Shown here: positions 29,077 to 37,852 of the stretch, piece by piece
How positions within the stretch are numbered: position 1 is the stretch's first letter
How the letters are laid out: each line of letters begins with the position of its first letter
Source: Iodobacter sp. BJB302
Lineage (GTDB): Bacteria > Pseudomonadota > Gammaproteobacteria > Burkholderiales > Chitinibacteraceae
Direction of reading: 5' to 3'
Length of the DNA: 64,000 bases
Assembly (NCBI RefSeq): GCF_002735645.1
Contig: NZ_PDZG01000006.1
Location: 1-64,000, forward strand
Made by a program: the position numbers and the translations under genes
The notes under the pieces: model-generated
What the model saw: only the letters and a program-made list of their open reading frames with translations
Databases searched by the model: none
Told to the model about the DNA's origin: nothing

Positions 29077-29883
29077 TCAATCCCACTTCCCCACTCCCAG
29101 CAGGCGTTTGATTTTACGGGTGAAGCTGACTGGCAGGGCGAAGGACAGGCTGGCTTTGCTGATTTTTATGAAGGATCGCGGCGAGTAATCGAAGTAGCGC
29201 CACAGCAGCTTGATGCGCATCGCTTGTTGCTGGCGGCGGCGGCTCATAGAGATGCCTGCGTCGTTGTACTCGCTGCGGGTTAGCACCTCAGGCAGATTGG
29301 CCGTTTGATAACGCGCCACAAAGCGCCAGAAATAAGCAAAGTCTTCCGCTGCTTTACAGTCGGTCGGGTAAAGCCCCAGCTCTTTTACCCCTGCCGCCCT
29401 GAACATCACAGTGGGATGGGTAAAGGCATTGTCATCATGCATCTGCCGCACAATTTCATTATGCGTTTGCGGCTGATTAATCGTAAAACGATCGCCGCTG
29501 GCATCAAAAAATGTCACTGCGCTGCCTAATAAATACACATCCGGGTGACTGTCTAAAAAAGCCACCTGTTTGACAAAGCGATCCGGTGCGCAAAGGTCAT
29601 CGCAATCTAAGCGGGCAATATATTCATACTCCGCCTCAAGAATCGCCTGCAGGCCAGTATTGAGTGCATGCTCGATGCCCTGATTTTGCGGCAAATAAAT
29701 AAAGTGCAACTCGCCATCCGCCTGCCAGGCTTTTGCACAAGCCGCCTCATCGACGCGCTGCCTGCTGCTGCCATCATCCACAATAAAAGCATCAATTTGT
29801 TCATGCTTACCCACAGAAGCCAAAGACGCAGCAAGGCCCTGTGGATTATTAAAGTGAGGAATAAGTAAGGCCGTGCGGTTCAT
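29077..29883 (-). CDS. Glycosyltransferase family 2, paralogue 2
   Basis: 268 residues, the same length as paralogue 1 and alignable without gaps over at least the first 100 residues (LLIPHFNNPQGL, IVDDGSS, GIEHALNTGL). The DXD region is Asp93-Cys-Asp95-Asp96, the expected form. It is an inverting GT-A transferase, probably adding a sugar to the same surface glycan. The last helices are basic and hydrophobic. It is the first gene of the leftward glycan block. The 277 bp between its start and the Nudix gene hold no other gene that I can see. Confidence 0.88.
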   Translation of the reverse strand: MNRTALLIPHFNNPQGLAASLASVGKHEQIDAFIVDDGSSRQRVDEAACAKAWQADGELHFIYLPQNQGIEHALNTGLQAILEAEYEYIARLDCDDLCAPDRFVKQVAFLDSHPDVYLLGSAVTFFDASGDRFTINQPQTHNEIVRQMHDDNAFTHPTVMFRAAGVKELGLYPTDCKAAEDFAYFWRFVARYQTANLPEVLTRSEYNDAGISMSRRRQQQAMRIKLLWRYFDYSPRSFIKISKASLSFALPVSFTRKIKRLLGVGKWD

Positions 29884-30160
29884 CGAAGCGCTTTGTGCAA
29901 AGAAAGGCCGCTATTTTAACGGGTTTTGTAGCCTGGCGTGCTGAGGTGAAATGTAAATTGGGCGGATTTGCCAGCGAGGGGTTTAAGTCTGAGGATGTGA
30001 TACGTGTTTTGTTTGGAGTGATTCGTTTTATGATTGCTCGGCGGATAAAGATATTTGAATGGAATACGGGGGCTAAACGCATAATTGCAGTCCCAATTGC
30101 CTGTTTAATCTGTAGTTAATTGAGTTAATCAACAAACATACCACTATTTGGATTTACCCC

Positions 30161-30616
30161 ATGCGGCGTCGCCCATCTGCACGTTTACTGGTGTTGTCAC
30201 CAGAAAATCATATTTTATTATTTCACTTTGTATTTACAAGGGGGGCTTTGGCCGGGAAGTCCTACTGGGCCACTCCTGGAGGGGGCGTTGAAGAAAACGA
30301 GAGTTTTGCAGAAGCTGCTGCGCGGGAATTTGCCGAAGAAATTGGTCCGCACAATTATTCAATTAGCCAGGAAATGGCCAGGCAGGAATTTATGATGAGA
30401 TTGCCGGATGGCGAATCTGTGATTTCGGACGAACGATATTTTATTGTACGGATGGATAAAGTTGCTCCTGACCGGGCGGCCTGGAGCGCATTAGAAAAGG
30501 AAGTGATGAAGCAACACCGCTGGTGGACGCCAGAGGAGCTGGCACTGACAGATGAGATTGTTTTTCCAGAAAATTTGCTGGAAATGTTAAAAAACAGTGT
30601 GATATCAGTAAGCTAA
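30161..30616 (+). CDS. Nudix hydrolase
   Basis: 151 residues. The Nudix box is GGGVEENESFAEAAAREFAE followed by EIG (residues about 46-68), with the REFAEE core that binds Mg2+. The N-terminus RRRPSARLLVLSPENHILLF is the usual strand pattern. It hydrolyses a nucleoside diphosphate linked to another moiety; the substrate cannot be read. It converges on soxR with 8 bp between stops. Confidence 0.9.
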   Translation: MRRRPSARLLVLSPENHILLFHFVFTRGALAGKSYWATPGGGVEENESFAEAAAREFAEEIGPHNYSISQEMARQEFMMRLPDGESVISDERYFIVRMDKVAPDRAAWSALEKEVMKQHRWWTPEELALTDEIVFPENLLEMLKNSVISVS

Positions 30617-30624
30617 AAATGCCT

Positions 30625-31089
30625 TTATTCCTTCAAAACCAAATCAGCTGCGCTATCCCCCATTAAAAACCGTGGCCCTGCGCCAAGATGGCGGGCCTGG
30701 TCGTCGCTGTTATACAGGCTGCATTTTTGTAGTGATAAACAGCCACAGCCTATGCATGAGTCCAATTGCGTTTGCAATGCGCGAAGTGCGTCTATCTTTG
30801 CTTGCAGCATGGGCCGCCAGGATTGCGATAGCTGCGCCCAGTCCTCGAGCGAAGGTGTTCTTTGCTGCGGTAATGAGGCCAACGCGGCGGCTATTTCTTC
30901 AAGGCTAAGGCCAACGTTTTGCGCTACACGAATAAAGGCCACTCTGCGCAGCACTTCTCTTGGAAACTGCCGGGTTTGCCCGCTGCTGCGTACGCTGCTG
31001 ATTAGCCCCTTACTTTCATAAAAACGCAGTGCACTGGCTTTCACCCCAGAGCGTTTGGCCAGAGTGCCGATAGAAATCAGAGTTGTCAT
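30625..31089 (-). CDS. soxR: Redox-sensitive MerR-family regulator SoxR
   Basis: 154 residues. N-terminal MerR winged helix (ISIGTLAKRSGVKASALRFY), a dimerisation helix, and near residue 120 the four-cysteine [2Fe-2S] motif CIGCGCLSLQKC that defines SoxR. Oxidation of the cluster by redox-cycling compounds turns on target promoters with long -35/-10 spacers. It is divergent from a VOC-fold gene whose promoter holds a SoxR-box-like palindrome. No soxS is visible, as usual outside enterobacteria. Confidence 0.94.
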   Translation of the reverse strand: MTTLISIGTLAKRSGVKASALRFYESKGLISSVRSSGQTRQFPREVLRRVAFIRVAQNVGLSLEEIAAALASLPQQRTPSLEDWAQLSQSWRPMLQAKIDALRALQTQLDSCIGCGCLSLQKCSLYNSDDQARHLGAGPRFLMGDSAADLVLKE

Positions 31090-31110
31090 TTAAAAAGCTC
31101 CAAAACCTGC

Positions 31111-31142
31111 TTGACTTAAAGTTTACTTTAACTTGCATAGTG
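31111..31142 (+). promoter_or_regulatory. SoxR-type promoter of the VOC gene
   Basis: TTGACT (31111-31116) and CATAGT (31136-31141) are 19 bp apart, the over-long spacer that MerR-family activators need. Within it lies the inverted repeat TTAAAGT-TT-ACTTTAA (31116-31131). The location between soxR and the VOC gene supports SoxR control; binding is inferred. Confidence 0.7.
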
Positions 31143-31174
31143 ATATGGCATTTAAATCATAAGGAGTGGCAATC

Positions 31175-31630
31175 ATGAAACAAGCATATCTGGAGCATGC
31201 AAATATCACGGTGAGCGATCTGGACCGGGCCGTGCGTTTTATACAAATCGCTATCCCCAGTTGGAAAATCCGCGGTAGGGGCAAAATGGATTGGTTTGGG
31301 GCAGAAATCGACTGGCTGCATATCGGCGATGATTTTGCCTATATCGCCCTGCAAAGTGGCGGAACAGGGGAAGGGCCGGGCTGGAAAACACATCTGGTCG
31401 GCGTAAAGCATCTGGGCTTTGTGGTGCCGTCTTTAAAGCAGACCATGCAGCGCTTAGAAAGTGCGGGCTTTATGCTCGATCACGCAGGCGGGCGCGATGC
31501 ATATCGGGATAGCGCTTACTTTATGCTGGGGGAGGATATTCAGTTTGAGTTTGTTGAATACACCTCCCAACTGCCAGAGCAACGTAATGGCTATACAAGC
31601 ACTAGCGCTGATGCGATGAAGGTGAGCTAA
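31175..31630 (+). CDS. VOC-family (glyoxalase/dioxygenase fold) protein
   Basis: 151 residues from the ATG behind an AAGGAG site. VOC fold with two beta-alpha-beta-beta-beta modules (HANITVSDLDRAVRFI, then VKHLGFVVPSLKQTMQRLES). Candidate metal ligands are His11 in the first strand, the first-module acidic residues, His in HLGFVV and the C-terminal Glu of FEFVEY. Function could be glyoxalase, dioxygenase or resistance-type binding. Placement opposite soxR suggests a role against redox-active compounds. Confidence 0.8.
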   Translation: MKQAYLEHANITVSDLDRAVRFIQIAIPSWKIRGRGKMDWFGAEIDWLHIGDDFAYIALQSGGTGEGPGWKTHLVGVKHLGFVVPSLKQTMQRLESAGFMLDHAGGRDAYRDSAYFMLGEDIQFEFVEYTSQLPEQRNGYTSTSADAMKVS

Positions 31631-31679
31631 GCTTGCCAGCTTAGCCTTGAAGCTCACTTCAGGGCTAAGTTGGTCAAGC
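31631..31679. terminator. Long hairpin between convergent VOC and pirin genes
   Basis: GCTTGCCAGCTTAGCCTTGA and its partner arm GGGCTAAGTTGGTCAAGC pair over about 22 bp with two G-U pairs and one bulge. It starts right after the VOC stop. There is no strong T-run, so it may act as a terminator or an mRNA end stabiliser. Confidence 0.5.
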
Positions 31680-31710
31680 AAGCTTTGCGAATGGTGATAA
31701 CTGCTTAGCC

Positions 31711-32568
31711 TTACAACTCACCCAATCTCCCCGCCCTAAAATCAGCCACTGCTTGCGAAATTTCTGCCTGAGAGTTCATCACAAAAGGGCCATATTGCAC
31801 GATGGGCTCTTTGAGTGGCTTGCCAGAGAAGAGCAGTACACGGCTGGCAGCGGAGCTTTGGATGCGGATGCCGTCGCTGCTCTCTTCATTGGCAAAAATG
31901 GCCAGTTGCTCGCTGGCGACGTTACTGCCTTCAACCTCCACATCGCCGCGGTAAACATAGATAAAGGCATTGTGCCCAGCAGGGATAGCCTGGCTAAATT
32001 CGCTGCCTGCGGGCAAATGCAGATCTAAATACAGCGCTTGGGTGGCTGCTTTTTCAACCAAGCCTTTACAGCCGTGGCTTTGGCCTGCGATCACATGCAC
32101 GGCCACGCCTGCATCGGTAACGATGCTGGGTACGGTTTTAAAATCTTTGTACCAAGGCGCGCTCATTTTTTCTTTTGCGGGCAGGTTTAGCCACAGCTGA
32201 AAACCTTCCATCCTGCCGTTTTCCTGCTCGGGCATTTCGGAATGCACCACGCCGCTGGCAGCGCTCATCCATTGCACACCGCCGTTTTCCAGCAAGCCTT
32301 CGTGGCCAGCGCTGTCTTTGTGGCGCATTTTGCCTGCAATCATATAGGTGACGGTTTCAAAGCCACGGTGTGGATGCTCTGGAAAACCAGCCAGATAATC
32401 TTGCGGATCGTCGCTTTTAAAGGCGTCGAGCATTAAAAATGGGTCGAGTCTTTGCTGCAAAGATTGGGTTAGCGCACGGTTAATCTTGACCCCGGCACCT
32501 TCCATCACGGCGCGGCCCAGTACTTTTTTTTCTAAAGTGCGTGGGCGGGTTACCAGTTCGGTGTTCAT
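31711..32568 (-). CDS. Pirin-family cupin protein
   Basis: 285 residues from the ATG with a GGAG site. The N-terminal cupin contains the metal motif HPHRGFETVTYMIAGKMRHK and SGVVHSEMPE (three His plus Glu). The C-terminal half is a second cupin without obvious ligands (SQAIPAGHNAFIYVYRGDVE). Bacterial pirins bind Fe(II); some act as quercetin dioxygenases or redox-linked regulators. It sits downstream of azoR in the same direction (57 bp gap), a frequent pairing in quinone and flavonoid stress loci. Confidence 0.9.
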   Translation of the reverse strand: MNTELVTRPRTLEKKVLGRAVMEGAGVKINRALTQSLQQRLDPFLMLDAFKSDDPQDYLAGFPEHPHRGFETVTYMIAGKMRHKDSAGHEGLLENGGVQWMSAASGVVHSEMPEQENGRMEGFQLWLNLPAKEKMSAPWYKDFKTVPSIVTDAGVAVHVIAGQSHGCKGLVEKAATQALYLDLHLPAGSEFSQAIPAGHNAFIYVYRGDVEVEGSNVASEQLAIFANEESSDGIRIQSSAASRVLLFSGKPLKEPIVQYGPFVMNSQAEISQAVADFRAGRLGEL

Positions 32569-32625
32569 GGTGGTTCTCCATTTATCGTGTGCCAACAAAA
32601 CCCAATCTTTTTTCAGATTTGAGCC

Positions 32626-33225
32626 TTAAGCCACAGCCAGCTCAATCTCGCTTCTGGCTTGGCCGATGCCTTTGCTTTGCATTTCATCGCCCATATTCAG
32701 GCCTTCGGCGTAGATAAATTCAACATCTTTCATGCCTAAAAAGCCTAAAACGGTGCGCATATAGTCGGCGATGGTGTCGCCTGCGGTGCCGCGATGCACG
32801 CCGCCACGGGTAAGTACCACATACACTTGCTTACCTGTCAGCAAGCCTTCTGAGCCATTGGCGCTGTATTTAAAGGTGACGCCTGCGCGGGCAATGGCGT
32901 CGATCCAGTTTTTAAGCTGAGCGGTGATGCCAAAGTTATACATCGGCGCGGCGATGATTAAGGTGTCGGCAGCTTGCACTTCTGCGATCAGAGCATCGTT
33001 TCTGGCTACGCTGGCGGCTTGCTCTGCAGTCCGTACTTCCGGGGCGGTCATCAATGCGCCTAATGTGGCTTCATCCAGTACCGGATGCGGGTTGATGGCT
33101 AAATCACGCAAAACCAGTTTGGAGCCAGCGTGGCCTGCGAGCAGTTTTTCAGCCAGTACATTCGCCAGTTGGGTAGAAAAAGCACCGTTGCTGCGTGCGC
33201 TGGAGTTGATTTGTAAGATGTTCAT
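32626..33225 (-). CDS. azoR: FMN-dependent NADH:quinone/azo reductase
   Basis: 199 residues, the normal AzoR length, from the ATG 104 bp before the LysR start. A flavodoxin-like fold with [16 protein letters not shown] (FMN phosphate loop) near residue 6, [19 protein letters not shown] near 94, and [12 protein letters not shown] near 140. It reduces quinones and azo compounds by two electrons, avoiding semiquinone radicals. Transcribed divergently from a LysR regulator, which likely controls it, and followed by pirin. Confidence 0.92.
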   Translation of the reverse strand: MNILQINSSARSNGAFSTQLANVLAEKLLAGHAGSKLVLRDLAINPHPVLDEATLGALMTAPEVRTAEQAASVARNDALIAEVQAADTLIIAAPMYNFGITAQLKNWIDAIARAGVTFKYSANGSEGLLTGKQVYVVLTRGGVHRGTAGDTIADYMRTVLGFLGMKDVEFIYAEGLNMGDEMQSKGIGQARSEIELAVA

Positions 33226-33308
33226 GGATTGATCTCTTCTGTATTGCGTTGGAATGACGCTAATGTAATCCAAGGCATTAATGGGTAGAAGACCATAAAA
33301 TGGATAGT

Positions 33309-33330
33309 ATTGTTCCATTAATGGAACAAT
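33309..33330. promoter_or_regulatory. Perfect 22-bp palindrome in the azoR/lysR divergent region
   Basis: Left half ATTGTTCCATT, right half its exact complement, with no spacer. It overlaps the first two bases of the upstream-most LysR start codon at 33329. A T-N11-A-type symmetric site in a LysR divergent promoter is expected to bind that regulator; overlap with the start region suggests autorepression. Binding is inferred. Confidence 0.65.
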
Positions 33331-34264
33331 GGCCAGAATGATGAAGATTGAAGCAAATGATTTAGTGCTGTTTGCCCGTGTGGTGGAGTGCGGCAGTTTT
33401 AGCAAAGCGGCCGGGCGTATCGGCCTGCCAAAATCAACCGTATCGCGGCGGATTGCCAATATGGAAACGGTGCTGGGCGAGCGGCTGTTAACCCGCAGCA
33501 CGCGCAAGCTGATGCTCACCGAGTTTGGCCAGCATGTGCTGGATCATGCTCAGCAAATTGCCAGCGAAGTAGATGCGGCTGTGGCACTGGTTGAGCACAG
33601 GCAGGCAGAGCCAGGCGGCTTGCTGCGGATCTCTTTGCCGGGGGATATGGGGGGCTGGGATATGAATAGTTTTATGGGGTGCTGGGATATGAATAGCTTT
33701 TTAAGCGACTTTAGCAAGCGCTATCCGCTGATCCGCTTTGAGATTGATATCTCGCCGCGCAGGGTGGATATCCTGGGCGAAAATTTTGATCTGGCGATCA
33801 GAATTGGCGAGCTGCCCAGCGATGCTCATCTGTCTGCACGGCGGCTGGCTTTGTTTGGCTCGGGCCTCTATGCCTCGCCGCAATATATTGCTCAGCGTGG
33901 TTTGCCCGAGCATCCCGGTCAACTTGCCGGGCACGACACGCTGGCTGTACTCAGCCGGCAGGGGGGCGCCATGCCATGGATATTGCAGCAGGGCAAAACA
34001 CAGCATCACTTTCAGCCGGTGGCCAAATTCAGTATTAATTCGCCTCAGCTGCTGGTGCGGCTGGCGTGTCAGGGTATGGGCGTGTTTGCGGTGACTGAGT
34101 CATTTGCCAGGCCCTATCTGCAGGAGGGCAAACTGGTGCGCATTTTGCCGGATTGGTGTTTACCTGCTGTGCCCGCGTGGGCGGTTTTTCCTGAGCGCCG
34201 GTTGATGCCCGCTAAAACAAGGGTGTTTCTTGATCAGTTAGAGCAGGTTTTACAAACTACATAG
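33329..34264 (+). CDS. LysR-family regulator divergent to azoR
   Basis: 311 residues from the first ATG; ATGs at 33338 and 33341 are equally plausible because the first one overlaps the palindrome. Winged HTH at residues about 7-60 ([20 protein letters not shown]), of the CrgA/AaeR-type LysR group, then a periplasmic-binding-like effector domain. Near residues 109-126 a nine-residue unit ([18 protein letters not shown]) is tandemly duplicated by a 27-bp DNA repeat. It most likely regulates azoR and pirin in response to quinone-like compounds. Confidence 0.87.
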   Translation: MARMMKIEANDLVLFARVVECGSFSKAAGRIGLPKSTVSRRIANMETVLGERLLTRSTRKLMLTEFGQHVLDHAQQIASEVDAAVALVEHRQAEPGGLLRISLPGDMGGWDMNSFMGCWDMNSFLSDFSKRYPLIRFEIDISPRRVDILGENFDLAIRIGELPSDAHLSARRLALFGSGLYASPQYIAQRGLPEHPGQLAGHDTLAVLSRQGGAMPWILQQGKTQHHFQPVAKFSINSPQLLVRLACQGMGVFAVTESFARPYLQEGKLVRILPDWCLPAVPAWAVFPERRLMPAKTRVFLDQLEQVLQTT

Positions 34265-34614
34265 AGCCGTGTGGAGGAATGCGCTGGTTTATTTAGCTTT
34301 GTTAATTTCCCAGTCAGGTGAAATTTTGTCTTATCAATGAAGTTATGACCAAAAACTTGATAATGAGCACCAGTTCAGCACTTTGTATAAGACTCTGTCA
34401 TTTCTAAGGTTTACAATATTTTATTAGGGTTTTTGTAAGCTTTAAAAGGTAATAAGTTTGGTGCTATATTTCTTAGCTTGTAAAAATATTGACTGTATAA
34501 AACGCGCTTGGCAGTATGGAACAGATAATTTTTTAAGTGACGGTTTTATTGCTCAAAAAGGGCCGGCTATGCCCTGTGAGATGCAATGATTTTTTTAATC
34601 AAAAAGGATCAAAA
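34265..34614 (+). promoter_or_regulatory. Long AT-rich leader upstream of the ter island
   Basis: 350 bp without a gene. It is AT-rich and contains a TTGACT (near 34488) followed 17 bp later by CAGTAT, a weak sigma-70 candidate about 100 bp before terD. No palindrome or riboswitch-like structure stood out. Because the following genes are all rightward, the main island promoter probably lies here. Confidence 0.35.
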
Positions 34615-35193
34615 ATGGCTATTTCATTAAACAAAGGCGGCAATGTTTCTCTGTCTAAAACCGAACCGGGTCTGAAGTCGATTCTGCTTGGCCTGGGGTG
34701 GGATGCCCGCTCTACCGATGGCGCAGATTTCGATCTGGATGCCACCGCATTTTTGCTGGCCGACAATGGCAAAGTGCGCAGCGATGCTGATTTCATTTTT
34801 TACAATCAGCTAAAATCAAGCTGTGGCTCGGTAGAGCACACTGGCGATAATCGCACAGGTGCCGGGGATGGCGATGATGAGGCGCTTAAAATTAATCTGG
34901 AAAAAGTGCCTGCAGATGTCACACGCATTGCCGTGTGCGTCACCATTCACGAGGCAGATAAGCGTAAGCAAAACTTTGGTCAGGTGAAAGACGCATTTAT
35001 GCGGGTAGTTAATCTGGATAATAATGTAGAAATCGTGCGCTTTGATTTATCAGAAGACTACAGTACCGAAACCGCCATGATTTTTGGTGAAGTGTATCGC
35101 CACAATGCCGAGTGGAAGTTCAAAGCGGTAGGTCAGGGCTTTGCAGGTGGCCTTGGCCCTCTGTGTGCACAGTTTGGTATTTCAGCCAGCTAA
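34615..35193 (+). CDS. terD: TerD-family tellurium resistance/stress protein
   Basis: 192 residues from the ATG behind AAAAAGGATC (the longer frame adds an unlikely leader). It follows the TerD pattern from end to end: [51 protein letters not shown] near residue 80 and [20 protein letters not shown] at the C-terminus. The acidic DLDA and GDGDDE loops bind calcium in characterised TerD proteins. Cytoplasmic; thought to act in membrane-linked metal and stress sensing with TerC. First gene of the island. Confidence 0.94.
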   Translation: MAISLNKGGNVSLSKTEPGLKSILLGLGWDARSTDGADFDLDATAFLLADNGKVRSDADFIFYNQLKSSCGSVEHTGDNRTGAGDGDDEALKINLEKVPADVTRIAVCVTIHEADKRKQNFGQVKDAFMRVVNLDNNVEIVRFDLSEDYSTETAMIFGEVYRHNAEWKFKAVGQGFAGGLGPLCAQFGISAS

Positions 35194-35308
35194 TTTGCAG
35201 CTTGCCTGGCTTTGCTGATTTTAGTAAGGCCTGGCGATTGCTGAATTGGCTTTGCGTGCTTCTCTTGTTTTTCCGCCTGCTAATGGCGATTTTTGTAAGG
35301 ATAAACTT

Positions 35309-35950
35309 ATGGCAGTGACCCTCAAAAAAGGCCAGGGGATTAGTCTCAAAAAAAACGAGAACGATCTTTCCATGGTAACCATTGGCTTGGGCTGGGATAT
35401 TCGGGAAGAAAAGAAAGGCTTTTTAGGCGGTTTGTTTGCTAAAAAAGAAGCTGAGTACGATTTGGATGTGGTCGCTTTTCTCTGTGGTGCTGATGGCAAG
35501 GTGCAGAATTTTGGCAGCACAGAAGGCGGGCGTTCTACTCTGGTAGGCGGCGATATCATCTTTTTTAACTCGATGCGCCATCATTCCGGCCAGATCTGGA
35601 TGACGGGTGATAACCGTACCGGTGCAGGCGAGGGGGATGATGAGCAGGTGATCGTTAAGCTGAATGATTTGCCTGAGCAATATGCAAAAGTGGTGTTTGT
35701 AGTACAGATTTATAATGGTCAGGAAAACGGCCAAAGCTTTGGCAAAGTACAAAATGCTTTTATTCGTGCTGAAGATGGTAAGGGTCAGGAAATGGCGCGT
35801 TTTGATTTATCTGGCGGCGCGCAATATGAAAACTGCCGCTCCATGCTGTTTGCAGAATTAGTCCGCGAAGCGGGCGGCTGGAAATTCAACGCCATCGGCG
35901 CGCCATCGCAATCAGATTCATTTGTAGAGTGGCTTAAACAATACAGCTGA
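35309..35950 (+). CDS. TerD-fold protein, divergent (TerX/TerZ-like)
   Basis: 213 residues from the ATG with a TAAGGA site. The TerD fold is clear ([63 protein letters not shown]). It has an insert after strand 2 (KKGFLGGLFAKKEAEYDLDV) and ends in SFVEWLKQYS instead of the GQGFAGGL tail of TerD. Similar variants pair with TerY proteins in Ter islands. Probably calcium-binding through DLDV and GEGDDE. The gap to terD is 115 bp; the gap to terY contains a REP-like hairpin. Confidence 0.88.
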   Translation: MAVTLKKGQGISLKKNENDLSMVTIGLGWDIREEKKGFLGGLFAKKEAEYDLDVVAFLCGADGKVQNFGSTEGGRSTLVGGDIIFFNSMRHHSGQIWMTGDNRTGAGEGDDEQVIVKLNDLPEQYAKVVFVVQIYNGQENGQSFGKVQNAFIRAEDGKGQEMARFDLSGGAQYENCRSMLFAELVREAGGWKFNAIGAPSQSDSFVEWLKQYS

Positions 35951-35972
35951 GGATGTGCTGACTGATTTGGCA

Positions 35973-36032
35973 GCGTCATTCCCGCAATGCCTGTTGTTCC
36001 GTATTTGTGCCGGGCTAATCGGGAATGACGAT
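35973..36032. repeat. REP-like hairpin CGTCATTCCCG ... CGGGAATGACG
   Basis: Inverted repeats at 35974-35984 and 36020-36030 enclose 35 bp, between the TerX-like and first terY genes. A related but GC-richer hairpin (CGTCATCCCCGA/TCGGGGATGACG) is at 37947-38020. These match the extragenic palindromes common in betaproteobacteria. Confidence 0.75.
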
Positions 36033-36061
36033 CCAATCTGTGCTTCCTATAAGAGAAAATC

Positions 36062-36700
36062 ATGAGCCGACGCCTTCCCGTTTATATTCTTCTTGATACC
36101 TCAGGCTCTATGCGTGGCGAGCCCATTCACTCGGTGAATGTGGGGCTGCAGGCCATGCTGAGTGCACTTCGGCAGGACCCCTACGCTTTAGAAAGTGTAG
36201 CGCTGTCGATTATTACGTTTGATTTAGAAGCGCGCGAATATCTGCCGCTCACGCCGCTGGCCGATGTGCAGCTGCAGGAAGTGAGCTCCCCTAGTGCTGG
36301 TGCCACCTTTATGGGCGCGGCATTAGAGCTGCTGCTTGCGTGTGTTGAGCGCGATGTTAAAAAGAGCAGCGAAGATGAAAAAGGCGACTGGCGGCCGCTG
36401 ATGTTTTTAATGACCGATGGCAGCCCCTCTGATCTGCATGCCTACAGGCAAGCCATCCCGGCGATTAAGCAGTGCCAGTTTGGGGCCATGATTGCTTGCG
36501 CCGCAGGCCCCAAGGCTAAGCAGGAATACCTGCTGGAGCTGACCGATCGCGTGGTGACACTGGATACCATGGATGCATCGGCGTTTTCAGGTTTCTTTAA
36601 ATGGGTTTCCGCCAGCGTGGCCGTGGGCAGCAGCAGCGCGGGCGTCAGCAACGATGTGGCTTTGCCGCCTCCGCCACCGGAAATTCATCTCGTTTTGTAA
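36062..36700 (+). CDS. TerY-like vWA-domain protein, short form
   Basis: 212 residues, one von Willebrand A domain. The MIDAS motif is complete: DTSGSM (Asp12, Ser14, Ser16), the Thr of SAGATFMGAALE near residue 80, and MTDGSPSD near 118. TerY proteins bind metal through this site and are proposed to recruit kinase and phosphatase partners. A Pro-rich tail (PPPPPEIHLVL) ends the protein. It is followed after 88 bp by a longer paralogue, so two vWA subunits may form a complex. Confidence 0.9.
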   Translation: MSRRLPVYILLDTSGSMRGEPIHSVNVGLQAMLSALRQDPYALESVALSIITFDLEAREYLPLTPLADVQLQEVSSPSAGATFMGAALELLLACVERDVKKSSEDEKGDWRPLMFLMTDGSPSDLHAYRQAIPAIKQCQFGAMIACAAGPKAKQEYLLELTDRVVTLDTMDASAFSGFFKWVSASVAVGSSSAGVSNDVALPPPPPEIHLVL

Positions 36701-36788
36701 TTTTGTGGTGTGGCATACACGACGCAATGCATCTGAATAAAGCCTCAGACTTATTACGCCCTACGGTTTAATTTAAACGAGCAAAACC

Positions 36789-37832
36789 ATGCGCAGATTG
36801 CCGGTGTTTTTTGTTTTGGATTGTTCCGAATCGATGGTGGGCGACAGCCTGCAGAAAATGGAAGATGGCTTGCAGGCCATTGTTCGTGCGCTCAGAACCG
36901 ATCCCCATGCCTTAGAAACCGTTTATATTTCGGTGATTGCTTTTGCGGGCGTGGCTAAAACCATTGCTCCTCTGGTTGAGCTGGTTTCTTTTTATCCGCC
37001 TAAACTGCCGCTTGGCGGAGGGACCAGCCTGGGCGTGGCTTTAGAAACGCTGATGGCAGAGCTGGATAGCAGCGTGGTGAAAACCACGCCCGATCGCAAA
37101 GGCGACTGGAAGCCGATTGTTTATCTGTTTACCGATGGCCGCCCAACCGATAATCCCAACGCGGCCATTGATCGCTGGAATGCCAAATATGCCAAAAAAG
37201 CCACGCTGATTGCGGTGGGCTTGGGGCAGTCGGTCGATTTTGAAACGCTGGGCAGGCTGACCGATAACGCCATGATGTTTGAAGACTCGCAGGAAGGCGA
37301 CTTCAAAAAGTTTATCAACTGGGTGACGGCCTCGGTGGTGGCGCAAAGCAAAAGCGTGGGCGAGAGCGATGCGCAATCTCTGGCTAATATTGATGCCAGC
37401 CTGATGCGTATTTTCAAAAATCCGCCTTCCAAACAAGCCGACGAAGCGTGCATCACTCTGGTGGGCCGCTGTCAGAAGACCCGCAAACCCTATCTGATGA
37501 AGTACGACCGGGCTATTCAAAATGTAGCAACCCAGGATTTTAAGCTGCAAGTATCGCGCTTTGAGATTGCTGGCTGCTATCCGCTGGAAGAAGATTATTT
37601 TATTTGGTCTGATCCGCGGGCCATGGATCTGAAAGTAAACAGCGAAGATTTAATCGGCACGCCGGGCTGCCCGCACTGCGGCAACTACACCGCCTTTGCC
37701 GCTTGCGGCTGCGGAAAACTCATGTGCATCAACGGCCCGGAAGAAGCCTTCTGCCCATGGTGCAAAAAATTAGTTTTGTTCAGCTTTTCCGGCAACGACG
37801 GTGGTTTTGATGTAGGGCGCGGGAGAGGGTAG
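36789..37832 (+). CDS. TerY-like vWA protein with C-terminal TerY-C and zinc-ribbon part
   Basis: 347 residues. The N-terminal vWA domain has MIDAS DCSESM (Asp11, Ser13, Ser15), Thr in LGGGTSLGVAL and FTDGRPTD. Residues 210-290 are the TerY-C region (CITLVGRCQKTRKPYLMKYD, then a zinc-compatible fold). Residues about 300-335 hold a cysteine-rich ribbon: CPHCGNYTAFAACGCGKLMC and CPWCKK. This long form matches the TerY-C architecture that pairs with a PP2C phosphatase and kinase, both encoded next. Composite repeats follow its stop. Confidence 0.9.
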   Translation: MRRLPVFFVLDCSESMVGDSLQKMEDGLQAIVRALRTDPHALETVYISVIAFAGVAKTIAPLVELVSFYPPKLPLGGGTSLGVALETLMAELDSSVVKTTPDRKGDWKPIVYLFTDGRPTDNPNAAIDRWNAKYAKKATLIAVGLGQSVDFETLGRLTDNAMMFEDSQEGDFKKFINWVTASVVAQSKSVGESDAQSLANIDASLMRIFKNPPSKQADEACITLVGRCQKTRKPYLMKYDRAIQNVATQDFKLQVSRFEIAGCYPLEEDYFIWSDPRAMDLKVNSEDLIGTPGCPHCGNYTAFAACGCGKLMCINGPEEAFCPWCKKLVLFSFSGNDGGFDVGRGRG

Positions 37833-37852
37833 TAATGGCCAGAGCAATCGCA

